Source: Azoamicus sp964355565 (lineage in GTDB: Bacteria; Pseudomonadota; Gammaproteobacteria; UBA6186; Azoamicaceae). From it: 26,535 nt of DNA. This document shows positions 7,829 to 15,713 of this stretch, in pieces. Every line of letters begins with the position of its first letter. Positions within the stretch are counted from its first letter, which is position 1. The translations under genes were made by a program, and so were the position numbers. The stretch is from NCBI GenBank assembly GCA_964355565.1, contig CAYHDJ010000003.1, positions 1 to 26,535 on the forward strand, given 5' to 3'. Under the pieces are notes generated by a model, which did not search any database, was not told where the DNA came from, and was given only the letters and a program-made list of their open reading frames with translations.

Positions 7829-7910
7829 TGCGAAAGGAGAGACTTGAACTCTCACAGGATAACCCTACTGGAATCTAAATCCAGCGCGTCTACCATTTCG
7901 CCACTTTCGC
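7829..7910 (-). tRNA. tRNA-Leu (TAG)
   Basis: Minus-strand class II tRNA of 82 nt with acceptor GCGAAAG/CTTTCGC, D arm TGGCGAAATGGTAGACGC, anticodon stem CTGGA/TCCAG with loop TTTAGAT giving TAG, a long variable arm (about 7857-7870) and a T arm GAGAGTTCAAGTCTCTC. CCA is not encoded. It lies 10 nt after tRNA-Lys(CTT). Confidence 0.95.
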
Positions 7911-7920
7911 TTCTTAAAAT

Positions 7921-7993
7921 TAGGTCGTGTAGGAATTGAACCTACGATCAGCTGATTAAGAGTCAGCAGCTTTACCAACTAAGCTAACGACCC
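7921..7993 (-). tRNA. tRNA-Lys (CTT)
   Basis: Minus-strand cloverleaf with acceptor GGGTCGT/ACGACCT (first pair G-U, as in the TTT isoacceptor), D arm TTAGCTTAG, loop CTCTTAA giving anticodon CTT, and T arm GTAGGTTCAATTCCTAC. It shares the acceptor stem start and most of the T arm with tRNA-Lys(TTT) at 1949 but differs in the anticodon stem. It starts 15 nt after the pnp stop codon, so it is probably cut out of the pnp transcript. Confidence 0.95.
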
Positions 7994-8008
7994 AATTTAT
8001 TATAAATA

Positions 8009-10063
8009 TTATTCATTTATGTTCAAACTTATTTTTCCGTAGGTGTCTATACTAGATATGGTAACATCTAATATATCCCCTTCTTTAATTTCCCAGTTCT
8101 GGTTGCTGATTCTATGCTTATTAATTTTACTTATGTGTAGTAACCCATCTGTTTTATTAGTAATATTTATGAAAGCTCCAAATTGAACAAGCCTCATTAC
8201 TCTCCCTTTACACGTCATACCAATTTTTATTTCTTTTATTAAGTTTCTTATGTCATTTACTACTAATTCTATACTAGATTGCGAATTTGCTGATACTCTA
8301 ATTACTCCATCGTTTGATATATTTATTTCGCATTCGTATTTTTCTATAAGATCTTTTATTATTGCACCATTTTTTCCTATAATATCTTTTATTTTATTTT
8401 TATTAACATGTAAAATTTTTATTTTTGGTGCATTGTCTGGTATTTTATCTTTTGGTTTTTCAATAACTGTATTCATTATATCAATTATTTTTTTTATAGC
8501 TGATATTGCTTCTGTTATTATTTTTTTTATTAGTTCTAAATCAATTCCTGGAATTTTCAAGTCCATTTGTATAGCCGTGATCCCATTTATTGTTCCAGTT
8601 AGTTTGAAATCCATATCGCCGAAAAAATCTTCATCACTTGAAATATCTGTAAGTATGACATATTTCTCGTTTTCTTTTATTAAGCCCATAGCCACACCAG
8701 CAACATGATGTTTAATTGGGACTCCAGAATCCATTAAAGCTAAACTACTGCTACAAACTGTTGCCATAGAACTAGATCCGTTTGATTCTGTTATTTCTGA
8801 AACTATTCTTATTACATATGGAAATTCATCATAAGTTGGAATGATATGGGTCAAGGCACTGCGTGCAAGATTTCCATGACCTATTTCACGCCTTTTAATT
8901 ATATTAGTGCTGCTTATTTCATTTACTGCGTATGGTGGAAAATTATAATGTAATATAAAATTTTTTTTGTAACAAGAAAAAAATGGGCAATCTACAAGTT
9001 GTGAATCTTTATGAGTTCCTAAAGTTATTGTAGCTATTGATTGTGTTTCTCCCCTAGTAAATAAAGCTGATCCATGTGTGGATCTTAGGAAGTTTATTTC
9101 AGAATTTATAGATCTTATTTCAGTAAGTAATCTGTTGTCCACTCTTATATTTGATTCTAAAATGCTATGTCTTATTATTTTTTTTTCTAAATAATTAAAA
9201 AAATTTATTATGTGATGTTTTTTTACTGTAGTGCTTTCTTCAACTAGTACTTTATTAATTAAATCTGTTTTTAATTTTTTAATTGTTTCTTTGTTATGAA
9301 TTGATTTTAAATATAAATCATTAAATATTATTTCGTATTTATGTGTTAGGAATTGATAGGATACATTTTCGTTATCTTTTTCTTTATGCAAATTATTATT
9401 TGTTAATTTTTTAATTTCTTTTATTGAAGTTATTATTGAACCTATAGTGTTTAAACCCATATTTATGCAATTTATCAAATTTTCTTCAGTTAATTCATTA
9501 AAATTGCCTTCTAACATAATTATTTTATTATCAGATCCAACTAAAATTAGCTCTGCATTTGATTTTTTCATTTCGCTGGATTTAGGATTTATTAAAATTG
9601 AGTTATCACAAAATCCAATTCTAATGGCTGCAATTTCTGAGAATTGTATTCCTGACATAGCCAAGGCTATAGATGCCCCATTTATTGCAATAATATCTGG
9701 ATTTATTTCATGATTTATTGATAACACTGTTATGGTTAATTGTATTTCATAGCCTAGATTTTTTGGAAACATGGCTCTTATTGATCTATCAATTAATCTT
9801 GAGATTAAAATTTCCCTTTCACTTGGTTTTCCTTCTCTTTTAAAATAATTAAATGGTATTTTTCCGCTAGCATAAAATCTTTCAAAATAATCTACTTTTA
9901 ATGGTAAAAAATCAGCTTCTTCCGCAATTGTGTATACAACAGAAACTAACATGGTAGTACCGTCAATATTTAGCATTACTGATGACGCTGTATTTCTAGC
10001 TATTTTACCAGCTTCAATATTCAAAATATCATTATGTATTTTGATTTCAGTTTTAATATACAA
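8009..10063 (-). CDS. pnp: Polynucleotide phosphorylase (PNPase)
   Basis: Trimeric 3'-5' phosphorolytic exoribonuclease of mRNA decay, 684 aa against about 711 in E. coli. The first RNase PH domain carries KREGKPSEREILISRLIDRSIR, the RNA-binding loop region. The second carries TRGETQSIATITLGT and the catalytic DMDFKLTGT segment. A KH domain with an IIGKNGAII GxxG loop (around residue 562) and an S1 domain (about 614-684, GRVMRLVQFGAFI and DGLLHISKI) complete it. The protein ends right after the S1 domain, so the C-terminal tail after S1, which helps RNase E association in E. coli, is missing. It lies 18 bp after rpsO in the conserved order. Confidence 0.98.
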   Translation of the reverse strand: MYIKTEIKIHNDILNIEAGKIARNTASSVMLNIDGTTMLVSVVYTIAEEADFLPLKVDYFERFYASGKIPFNYFKREGKPSEREILISRLIDRSIRAMFPKNLGYEIQLTITVLSINHEINPDIIAINGASIALAMSGIQFSEIAAIRIGFCDNSILINPKSSEMKKSNAELILVGSDNKIIMLEGNFNELTEENLINCINMGLNTIGSIITSIKEIKKLTNNNLHKEKDNENVSYQFLTHKYEIIFNDLYLKSIHNKETIKKLKTDLINKVLVEESTTVKKHHIINFFNYLEKKIIRHSILESNIRVDNRLLTEIRSINSEINFLRSTHGSALFTRGETQSIATITLGTHKDSQLVDCPFFSCYKKNFILHYNFPPYAVNEISSTNIIKRREIGHGNLARSALTHIIPTYDEFPYVIRIVSEITESNGSSSMATVCSSSLALMDSGVPIKHHVAGVAMGLIKENEKYVILTDISSDEDFFGDMDFKLTGTINGITAIQMDLKIPGIDLELIKKIITEAISAIKKIIDIMNTVIEKPKDKIPDNAPKIKILHVNKNKIKDIIGKNGAIIKDLIEKYECEINISNDGVIRVSANSQSSIELVVNDIRNLIKEIKIGMTCKGRVMRLVQFGAFINITNKTDGLLHISKINKHRISNQNWEIKEGDILDVTISSIDTYGKISLNINE

Positions 10064-10081
10064 TTTATAATCCTTTTTAAT

Positions 10082-10354
10082 TTATTTTCTAATATTCAAA
10101 TATTTTGTAATATATTGATACTGTTCTTTATTATTTTTTTTTAAATATTTTAAAAGATTTTTACGTAAATTAACTTTTTTAATTAAACCTATTTTTGAGT
10201 GATTGTCTTTTTTAAAATTTTTTAAATGACTTGTTAAATTATCTATTTCAAAAGATAATAAAGATATCTGCATAACGCTTGATCCACAATCATTTTTATG
10301 CAATTTTATTTTGTCATCTAACTCTTTTTTATTTAAATTTATATCTATAGTCAT
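10082..10354 (-). CDS. rpsO: Ribosomal protein S15
   Basis: Small-subunit protein (90 aa) that binds the central 16S rRNA domain and the B4 intersubunit bridge. The four-helix signature is clear: DCGSSVMQISLLSFEIDNLTSHL, then KKDNHSKIGLIKKVNLRKNLLKYLKKNN, and a C-terminal YLNIRK, matching E. coli S15 along its length. It leads the rpsO-pnp pair. The upstream region (10355-10470) is shared with the divergent carrier gene; I could not pick a convincing minus-strand promoter in it. Confidence 0.97.
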   Translation of the reverse strand: MTIDINLNKKELDDKIKLHKNDCGSSVMQISLLSFEIDNLTSHLKNFKKDNHSKIGLIKKVNLRKNLLKYLKKNNKEQYQYITKYLNIRK

Positions 10355-10413
10355 ATTATAAAACCTGTTTTTATAAAATCATTGTTTTAAATTTAATTAT
10401 ATATTTTTAACTT

Positions 10414-10442
10414 TTGACTGTCTATATTTAATTTGTTATTAT
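10414..10442 (+). promoter_or_regulatory. sigma70-type promoter of the EamA carrier gene
   Basis: A -35 TTGACT (10414-10419), a 17-nt spacer and a -10 TATTAT (10437-10442) lie on the plus strand. Each box differs from consensus at one position. The predicted start site leaves a leader of about 20 nt before the TTG at 10471. Confidence 0.65.
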
Positions 10443-10470
10443 TTTATTTTAGCTTATAGATATATACAAT

Positions 10471-11376
10471 TTGAAAAAAACAAATATTTTATTAGTATTT
10501 TTTCTGTTTGCGTTGTTTGCTAGTATTTTCTCTTTACAAAAAATTGGATTAATGTATTCAGAACCATTTTTTTTAATAGGTTTTAGAATGTTTGTTTCAG
10601 GTTTATTAATGATTTTATTTATTCTTATATTTAAGCGTGAAAGTTTTTGCATTAAAAGGATCCATTATTTTTTTTTTGTAAGTTTAACAATTTTTAATAT
10701 ATATTTGACAAATTCTTTTGAAATTTGGGGATTGAAAAATATGTCGTCGTCAAAGGCGTGTTTAATATATAGCTTATCACCATTTATAACAGCTTTAATT
10801 TCATTTTTTGTTTTAAAGGAAAAAATTACACGAAATAAATTAATTGGGATTGGAATTGGGTTTATTGGCATAATACCTATTGTTTATTTTAAAACAACAG
10901 AAGAATTAAGGATTGAAAATTTTTTTATTTTTTCTTTATCTGAACTAGCTTTATTGTTTGCCGTGTTTTTTAGTGTATGTGGATGGGTTATTTTAAAAAA
11001 AATATTGACATTGGGATATTCTTTTATTCTTGCTAATGGCATAAGCATGTTTTTTGGAGGATTTTTTATTTTATTAAATTCTATAATTTTAGGTGATGAA
11101 TGGCATCCGTCGCCAATACTGGAGATGAAGAATTTTTTATTGTATACATGTATATCTTGCATAATTTCCAATGTAGTATGTTATAATTTATTCGGTTATT
11201 TGTTAAAATATTTTTCTGCAACATTTATGACATTTTCTGGACTTACTACGCCATTTTTTGCTGCAGTTTTTGGGTGGATTTTTTTAAATGAGAATATAAC
11301 ATGGCATTTTTTTATTTCAATTCTTATTTTTTTAATTGGATTGAAGATATTTTTTTCAGATGAACAAAATCACTGA
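10471..11376 (+). CDS. EamA/DMT-family inner-membrane carrier, possible SAM importer
   Basis: A 301-aa, very hydrophobic protein with about ten membrane segments in two EamA-like halves, consistent with a drug/metabolite-transporter-superfamily carrier. Segments such as FFLIGFRMFVSGLLMIL (helix 2), FEIWGLKNMSSSKACLIYSLSPFITAL and TFSGLTTPFFAAVFGWIFLNE are typical of the fold, and the last of these is the usual EamA repeat end. The FWGL-like and SSxKACxIYSLSPF stretches remind me of the carriers that import S-adenosylmethionine in Chlamydiae and Rickettsia, but this is from memory and the substrate is inferred. Start: the reading frame opens after a TAG at 10450-10452, and TTG at 10471 is the only standard start before the first membrane helix. 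No Shine-Dalgarno is seen. It has its own promoter and overlaps holB by 7 bp at the 3' end. Confidence 0.85.
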   Translation: MKKTNILLVFFLFALFASIFSLQKIGLMYSEPFFLIGFRMFVSGLLMILFILIFKRESFCIKRIHYFFFVSLTIFNIYLTNSFEIWGLKNMSSSKACLIYSLSPFITALISFFVLKEKITRNKLIGIGIGFIGIIPIVYFKTTEELRIENFFIFSLSELALLFAVFFSVCGWVILKKILTLGYSFILANGISMFFGGFFILLNSIILGDEWHPSPILEMKNFLLYTCISCIISNVVCYNLFGYLLKYFSATFMTFSGLTTPFFAAVFGWIFLNENITWHFFISILIFLIGLKIFFSDEQNH

Positions 11377-12143
11377 TTTTTCATATATGTTGTAAAAAAA
11401 TTTATGAAAAAAGTTAAATTTAAATTGTAATTGTGCATTAATTCGTGTTTATAAATAATTGCAAATTTAATAATATTTTTAAATTTTTGTACTGTAGTAT
11501 AATTTGTATTAAAAATAATGTGCGATTTTTTGTGTTTTTGAGTTATTGCTGAGTTTAAAAAAATCACAAAAGAATTTATTACATTTATTTTGTTGATATA
11601 ATTATTTTTATTTATTTTATCAAAGAGAGATGTATTGCTTCTGTTTTTGAAAAAAGAATGTAACGCTTTTAATGTTGGTATACAAAGGTTATTGTTAAAA
11701 TTTATTTTTTGAAAAACATTCAAGTAATAATTTATCTTTTTTATAAAGTAAAATATTAATAATATTTTTTCATCTTTTTCAATTACTTTGATAATTTTTT
11801 GTATTAGTGATATATTTTCTGAATTTAATATTAAAAAAATTATTTTAAGATGTGCGGTCATTGAAGATGTTATTATAATATTTTCTATGTCTTTTATTAA
11901 GTAGTTTGTATTTATTTTTTCCACTAGTTCATAATAATCTGGATGATTATTATATTTAAAATTAGTACACGACAAACATGATTTACATATCATATCGTTT
12001 TTTTTATTATAACAAAATAGCCAAATAATTATCTTTTTTAAAGAAAAAGTATTAAATTTACTAATATTGCAAAAAAACAAGTATTTAGGTAAAACGCTCT
12101 TATTATTTAGCTTTTGCAGTGTATTGAAAATTTTCGATAACAT
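11370..12143 (-). CDS. holB: HolB-like DNA polymerase III delta' subunit, degenerate
   Basis: Clamp-loader subunit, 257 aa against 334 in E. coli. The best evidence is the zinc module, with C44, C53, C56 and C59 in the same 9-3-3 spacing as E. coli delta', followed directly by the diagnostic NHPDYYELVEKI (66-77). Downstream, the family's LLKTLEEP stretch survives only as IQKIIKVIEKD, and the SRC motif that supplies the trans-acting arginine is not recognisable. The remainder is AT-driven Lys/Asn/Ile/Phe sequence. It starts 6 nt after rsfS, in an operon with holA and leuS. Identification rests on the zinc module, length and neighbours. It may be a structural rather than a fully acting subunit. 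Confidence 0.82.
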   Translation of the reverse strand: MLSKIFNTLQKLNNKSVLPKYLFFCNISKFNTFSLKKIIIWLFCYNKKNDMICKSCLSCTNFKYNNHPDYYELVEKINTNYLIKDIENIIITSSMTAHLKIIFLILNSENISLIQKIIKVIEKDEKILLIFYFIKKINYYLNVFQKINFNNNLCIPTLKALHSFFKNRSNTSLFDKINKNNYINKINVINSFVIFLNSAITQKHKKSHIIFNTNYTTVQKFKNIIKFAIIYKHELMHNYNLNLTFFINFFTTYMKNQ

Positions 12144-12149
12144 TGTTTT

Positions 12150-12446
12150 TTAAATTAATTCTATTTTGTAGTGGTCTCTTATCTCTTTCATCATAATATG
12201 AATTACAATATTCTCACAATCTATTAATACCCAATTAGTATGTCTTCCAGATACGCTAGTTATATTGTATTTTATTTCTTTTTTAAGAAATGAAATTATG
12301 TTTTTTACGATATATTTTATATGTACTATGGATGTACCAGTAGCTAGTATAATATAATTTGTGTATATAAAATCCATTCTTTTGTCTAGCACCGTTATGT
12401 TTAATGCTTTATTTTTTTGTAATACATTCAATATTAAATTAATCAA
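12150..12446 (-). CDS. rsfS: RsfS (YbeB) ribosome silencing factor
   Basis: Binds L14 on the large subunit and blocks subunit joining under nutrient limitation. The order of motifs follows the family: NITVLDKRM, then TNYIILATGTSIVHIKYIV (E. coli DCMIICTGTSSRHV), then TNWVLIDCENIVIHIMMKEIRDHYKIE. I chose the TTG at 12446 (98 aa), because AGGA lies 8 nt upstream and the protein then begins close to the family start. A longer reading from TTG at 12485 would overlap holA by 23 nt. In E. coli-type order nadD lies between holA and rsfS; here it is gone. Confidence 0.88.
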   Translation of the reverse strand: MINLILNVLQKNKALNITVLDKRMDFIYTNYIILATGTSIVHIKYIVKNIISFLKKEIKYNITSVSGRHTNWVLIDCENIVIHIMMKEIRDHYKIELI

Positions 12447-12462
12447 AGAAATTTTCCTTAAA

Positions 12463-13329
12463 TTATAAAGTATTTTTAAATACAAATCTGGTTATAATAT
12501 TAAAAATTAACAACCATGATATGCCTATATTATTTTTTTTAATGTTTATATCTAGTAAAATTAAAATTAAATTTATAAAAATTTTATCAAGTTTAGTAAT
12601 GTAAAATTTTTTATCATCATATGCGTATATAATATTATGAAATGAGTTGATGTAATCCTTTCTAATATCTAAATTTTTATATAAATAGAGATTATAAAAA
12701 ATATCTCTGTTTGTTTTATTTAATAAGTTAATGGATTTATATATTTTTTGGTTTGATATCAATAACAAATCTTTTAATGAAAATATTTTTATATTTTTTT
12801 TAATATTTTTATACAAGTTTAGCGATGATATAAAAAAACATAAATCTTTTCCAAAAAAATTTATAATATATAATAATTGATATTTATTTATGTATAAATT
12901 TTTATACATTGAAAACTGGTAAAACCATTTATATAGACATACGTTATCAAAAGTGTTAAATCTAATTACTAGATAATTAAATGTTAAACTTTTTAATATA
13001 TATAATATATTTTCTTTAAAATATTCATTTAAAATAATTATTACTGAACTACTTTTTTTAAGTGCTATGTTTATAAAAAAAATTGTTCGTTTGAATACTA
13101 TTGAATCATTTTTACATATTTCTATTACAAAACATATTTTTCTACAAAAAAATATGTCATCAAAATCAGAAATACTTTTATCTTCTATATTTATAAATAA
13201 AAATTGCTTTTTAATTATGTATTTTATTATATATAATATTTTTCTACTTCTAAATGAATTTTCTGATAAAACATACAATTGTATATTAGGTTTTAAATAT
13301 TTTAATAAATTGAAATCATCTATTATCAT
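12463..13329 (-). CDS. holA: HolA-like DNA polymerase III delta subunit, degenerate
   Basis: Delta opens the sliding clamp within the clamp loader. The protein is 288 aa (E. coli 343) and has drifted so far that position carries much of the weight: it lies directly between leuS and rsfS, where holA is found in gammaproteobacteria. Supporting sequence includes IQLYVLSENSF near the N-terminus (E. coli AAYLLLGNDPL) and, around residues 130-190, YKWFYQF, then NKYQLLYIINFFGKDLCFF, then KIFSLKDLLLI, which matches the RWVAARAK, YCYEGNLLALAQ and LPRVEQA sequence order. The ATG overlaps the leuS TGA as ATGA, suggesting translational coupling. Confidence 0.72.
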   Translation of the reverse strand: MIIDDFNLLKYLKPNIQLYVLSENSFRSRKILYIIKYIIKKQFLFINIEDKSISDFDDIFFCRKICFVIEICKNDSIVFKRTIFFINIALKKSSSVIIILNEYFKENILYILKSLTFNYLVIRFNTFDNVCLYKWFYQFSMYKNLYINKYQLLYIINFFGKDLCFFISSLNLYKNIKKNIKIFSLKDLLLISNQKIYKSINLLNKTNRDIFYNLYLYKNLDIRKDYINSFHNIIYAYDDKKFYITKLDKIFINLILILLDINIKKNNIGISWLLIFNIITRFVFKNTL

Positions 13330-15635
13330 TCTGTGAGAATGTTAATTAATTTATCTTCTTTGTAAAAAACATGTTTAATTTTTTTTTCTATTAAAAACTT
13401 ATTTAACTCTTTATCAATCAATATTTTATTAACTAATAAATCTTTGTCAATTTTTTCATGACATTCCAAACATTTTCTAAATTTACCATTTATTTGTATA
13501 GCTATATTATTAGATAATTTGTTTATTTTATTTAAAACAATTTTGTTAGGAAATTGTTCATTTATAATATTTGTGTGCTTTTTAAAAATATACAACCATA
13601 TATAATGTGTTATATGTGGTGCGAAAGGGTATAATAAAACTATTAAATTTTCCAAGATCAAATTGCCTATTTGATGATCAAGTTTTTCATTACTGTGGAA
13701 TTTCATTAACATATTTGTTAATTTCATTAAGTTAGCTATAACAACATTGAATGACATTTTGGTGGTTATGATGGTTTTAATGTCGTCTAATATATCATTA
13801 TATATTTTTATTATTTTTTGTTGAGCGTTAGTTAAATTTTGTTCTAAAAAATTTTCATATACGATTGGATAATTTTCTGATACTTTGACAGATAAACCCC
13901 ATACTTTGTCTAAAAATTTTTTACAACCTAATATGCCATTGTCATTCCATTCAAAAGACTGTTCTGGTGGTGCAGAAAACATTATAAATAATCGCAACGT
14001 ATCAGCGCCATATTTGGATACTAAAAATTCTTGATCAATTATGTTTCCTTTTGATTTTGACATTTTAGATCCATTCATTAGAACCATACCCTGTGTTAAT
14101 AAATTTTTAAATGGTTCATCATAGTGTACTATTTTAAAATCTTTCATAACTTTAAAAAAAAATCTAGAATATATTAAATGTAGATTTGCATGTTCTATTC
14201 CACCAATGTATTGATCAACAGGAAGCCACAGATTTAAATCATTGCTATTTAAATTTTTTTTATGGCATATATATTTTAAATAATACCACGATGACTCAAA
14301 GAAAGTATCAAATGTATCTGTTTCTCTTAATGCTATATTATTACATTTATGACAATTAACATGTAAAAATTTTTTGTTGTTTTTTAGTGAAATATTCTTA
14401 TAAATTTTTTTATGAATAGTTGGTAATTTTACTGGCAATTTTTCAATTTTTTCAGTCATTATACCACATTTTTTACAATAAAAAATTGGTATTGGAACGC
14501 CCCAATATCGTTGTCTTGAAATACACCAATCCTTTAAATTATAGTTGATGGTCAATTTTATATTGCTGTTCTTTTTAAATAATGTAAAAAATAATAATTC
14601 AATATCGTTGTTATCTAAATTATTTAAACTAAGTGTTTTTTTTGCACATTTAGTAATGGCTATTTTTAACTCAGTGTTTTCTACAAATATTATATCATTA
14701 ATTGAAAAATTTGTTTTATTTATAGAATTATAAATTGATAAACACTCTGAATCTGGTTTGTTTATAAACAATAGTATTTTAAAATTATTTAATGGATTAT
14801 TTAAAAATTGATGTATATTCTTTTTACCTATAAAATCTATTATATCATTTTCAATATGGATATTTATAAAAATAATATCTTTTACAAATAGTAAATTTTC
14901 TAAAAAAATAAATAGACATTTTTTTTTAAACAAAAATTTTATTTGAAAACCGATTTTTTTATTTATCCAATTTTTTTGCATATCTATAACTTTGGTTGGC
15001 CAATTATTTAATTTTTTTAAATCATCAAATAGCAAGTCAGCATATTTTGTAATACTAATATACCATTGAGGTATTTTTAGTCTCTCTATTGTTGCATTTG
15101 ACCGCCAACCTTTACCATCTATAACTTGTTCATTAGCTAAAACCGTTTTATCTATCGGATCCCAATTTATGAATGCATTTTTTTTATATACTATACCAGA
15201 TTCATATAATTTTATAAAAAACATTTGTTCCCATTTATAATAACTGCTTGAAGATGTATTTATTTCTCTATTCCAATCAAAGCTAAATCCTAGCGTTTTT
15301 AATTGTTTTGTCATAAATGAAATGTTTTTTTTTGTCCAGATGCTTGGTGATACATTGTTGTCACGTGCAGCATTCTCTGCAGGCATACCAAATGCGTCCC
15401 ATCCTATTGGATTAAAAACACAATATCCAAACAATTTTTTATACCTAGATATTATATCTCCAATAGTATAATTTCTAATATGTCCGATATGTAATTTTCC
15501 ACTTGGGTATGGAAACATAGATAAACAATAGTATTTATTTTTTTGTTTAATATTTGTTAATTTAAACAAATTGTTTTTTAACCAATGGTTTTGCATGGTT
15601 TTTTCAATAATTTCTGGAATGTATTGTTGTGTCAT
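13326..15635 (-). CDS. leuS: Leucyl-tRNA synthetase, shortened, editing site missing
   Basis: Class I synthetase that charges tRNA-Leu, 769 aa against 860 in E. coli. The catalytic core is intact: HIGH (49-52) in GKLHIGHIRNYTIGD, GWDAFGMPAENAA, WGVPIPIFYC, two CxxC pairs for zinc (387/390 and 428/431), and KMSKS (524-528). The C-terminal tRNA-binding domain is recognisable (QINGKFRK...EDKLINILTE). Two parts are reduced. The CP1 insertion (about 228-366) has neither the threonine-rich TTRPDT motif nor the GTGAVMxVPxHD motif of the editing pocket, and the leucine-specific insertion before KMSKS is gone (GMVLMNGSKMSKS is continuous). It leads a leuS-holA-rsfS-holB operon. Confidence 0.97.
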   Translation of the reverse strand: MTQQYIPEIIEKTMQNHWLKNNLFKLTNIKQKNKYYCLSMFPYPSGKLHIGHIRNYTIGDIISRYKKLFGYCVFNPIGWDAFGMPAENAARDNNVSPSIWTKKNISFMTKQLKTLGFSFDWNREINTSSSSYYKWEQMFFIKLYESGIVYKKNAFINWDPIDKTVLANEQVIDGKGWRSNATIERLKIPQWYISITKYADLLFDDLKKLNNWPTKVIDMQKNWINKKIGFQIKFLFKKKCLFIFLENLLFVKDIIFINIHIENDIIDFIGKKNIHQFLNNPLNNFKILLFINKPDSECLSIYNSINKTNFSINDIIFVENTELKIAITKCAKKTLSLNNLDNNDIELLFFTLFKKNSNIKLTINYNLKDWCISRQRYWGVPIPIFYCKKCGIMTEKIEKLPVKLPTIHKKIYKNISLKNNKKFLHVNCHKCNNIALRETDTFDTFFESSWYYLKYICHKKNLNSNDLNLWLPVDQYIGGIEHANLHLIYSRFFFKVMKDFKIVHYDEPFKNLLTQGMVLMNGSKMSKSKGNIIDQEFLVSKYGADTLRLFIMFSAPPEQSFEWNDNGILGCKKFLDKVWGLSVKVSENYPIVYENFLEQNLTNAQQKIIKIYNDILDDIKTIITTKMSFNVVIANLMKLTNMLMKFHSNEKLDHQIGNLILENLIVLLYPFAPHITHYIWLYIFKKHTNIINEQFPNKIVLNKINKLSNNIAIQINGKFRKCLECHEKIDKDLLVNKILIDKELNKFLIEKKIKHVFYKEDKLINILTE

Positions 15636-15664
15636 TTTGTTTCTTATTACACATAGATTTTTTT

Positions 15665-15673
15665 ATTATACCA
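15665..15673 (-). promoter_or_regulatory. extended -10 promoter of leuS-holA-rsfS-holB
   Basis: On the minus strand TGGTATAAT gives a perfect -10 hexamer with the upstream TGn extension. It lies about 30 nt before the leuS ATG. No good -35 box lies 16-18 nt upstream, as is usual for extended -10 promoters. Confidence 0.5.
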
Positions 15674-15691
15674 TTTGTGTGAAATAAAATA

Positions 15692-15697
15692 TATAAT
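15692..15697 (+). promoter_or_regulatory. possible -10 box of mnmA
   Basis: A perfect TATAAT lies 16 nt before the first mnmA ATG and 37 nt before the second. I find no acceptable -35 at 16-18 nt, so this could be chance in AT-rich DNA. Confidence 0.28.
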
Positions 15698-15713
15698 TTA
15701 TTAGATATCAAAT

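Noticed and set aside
10884..11171. Minus-strand ORFs inside the EamA carrier (also 10665-10871 and 10449-10652)
   Set aside because: Fully antisense to a membrane protein with clear EamA features; their composition is what the reverse of hydrophobic codons gives.
13067..13336. Plus-strand ORF opposite holA
   Set aside because: holA is poorly conserved, so I considered this strand seriously. The operon context, the ATGA overlap with leuS and partial delta-subunit motifs favour the minus strand.
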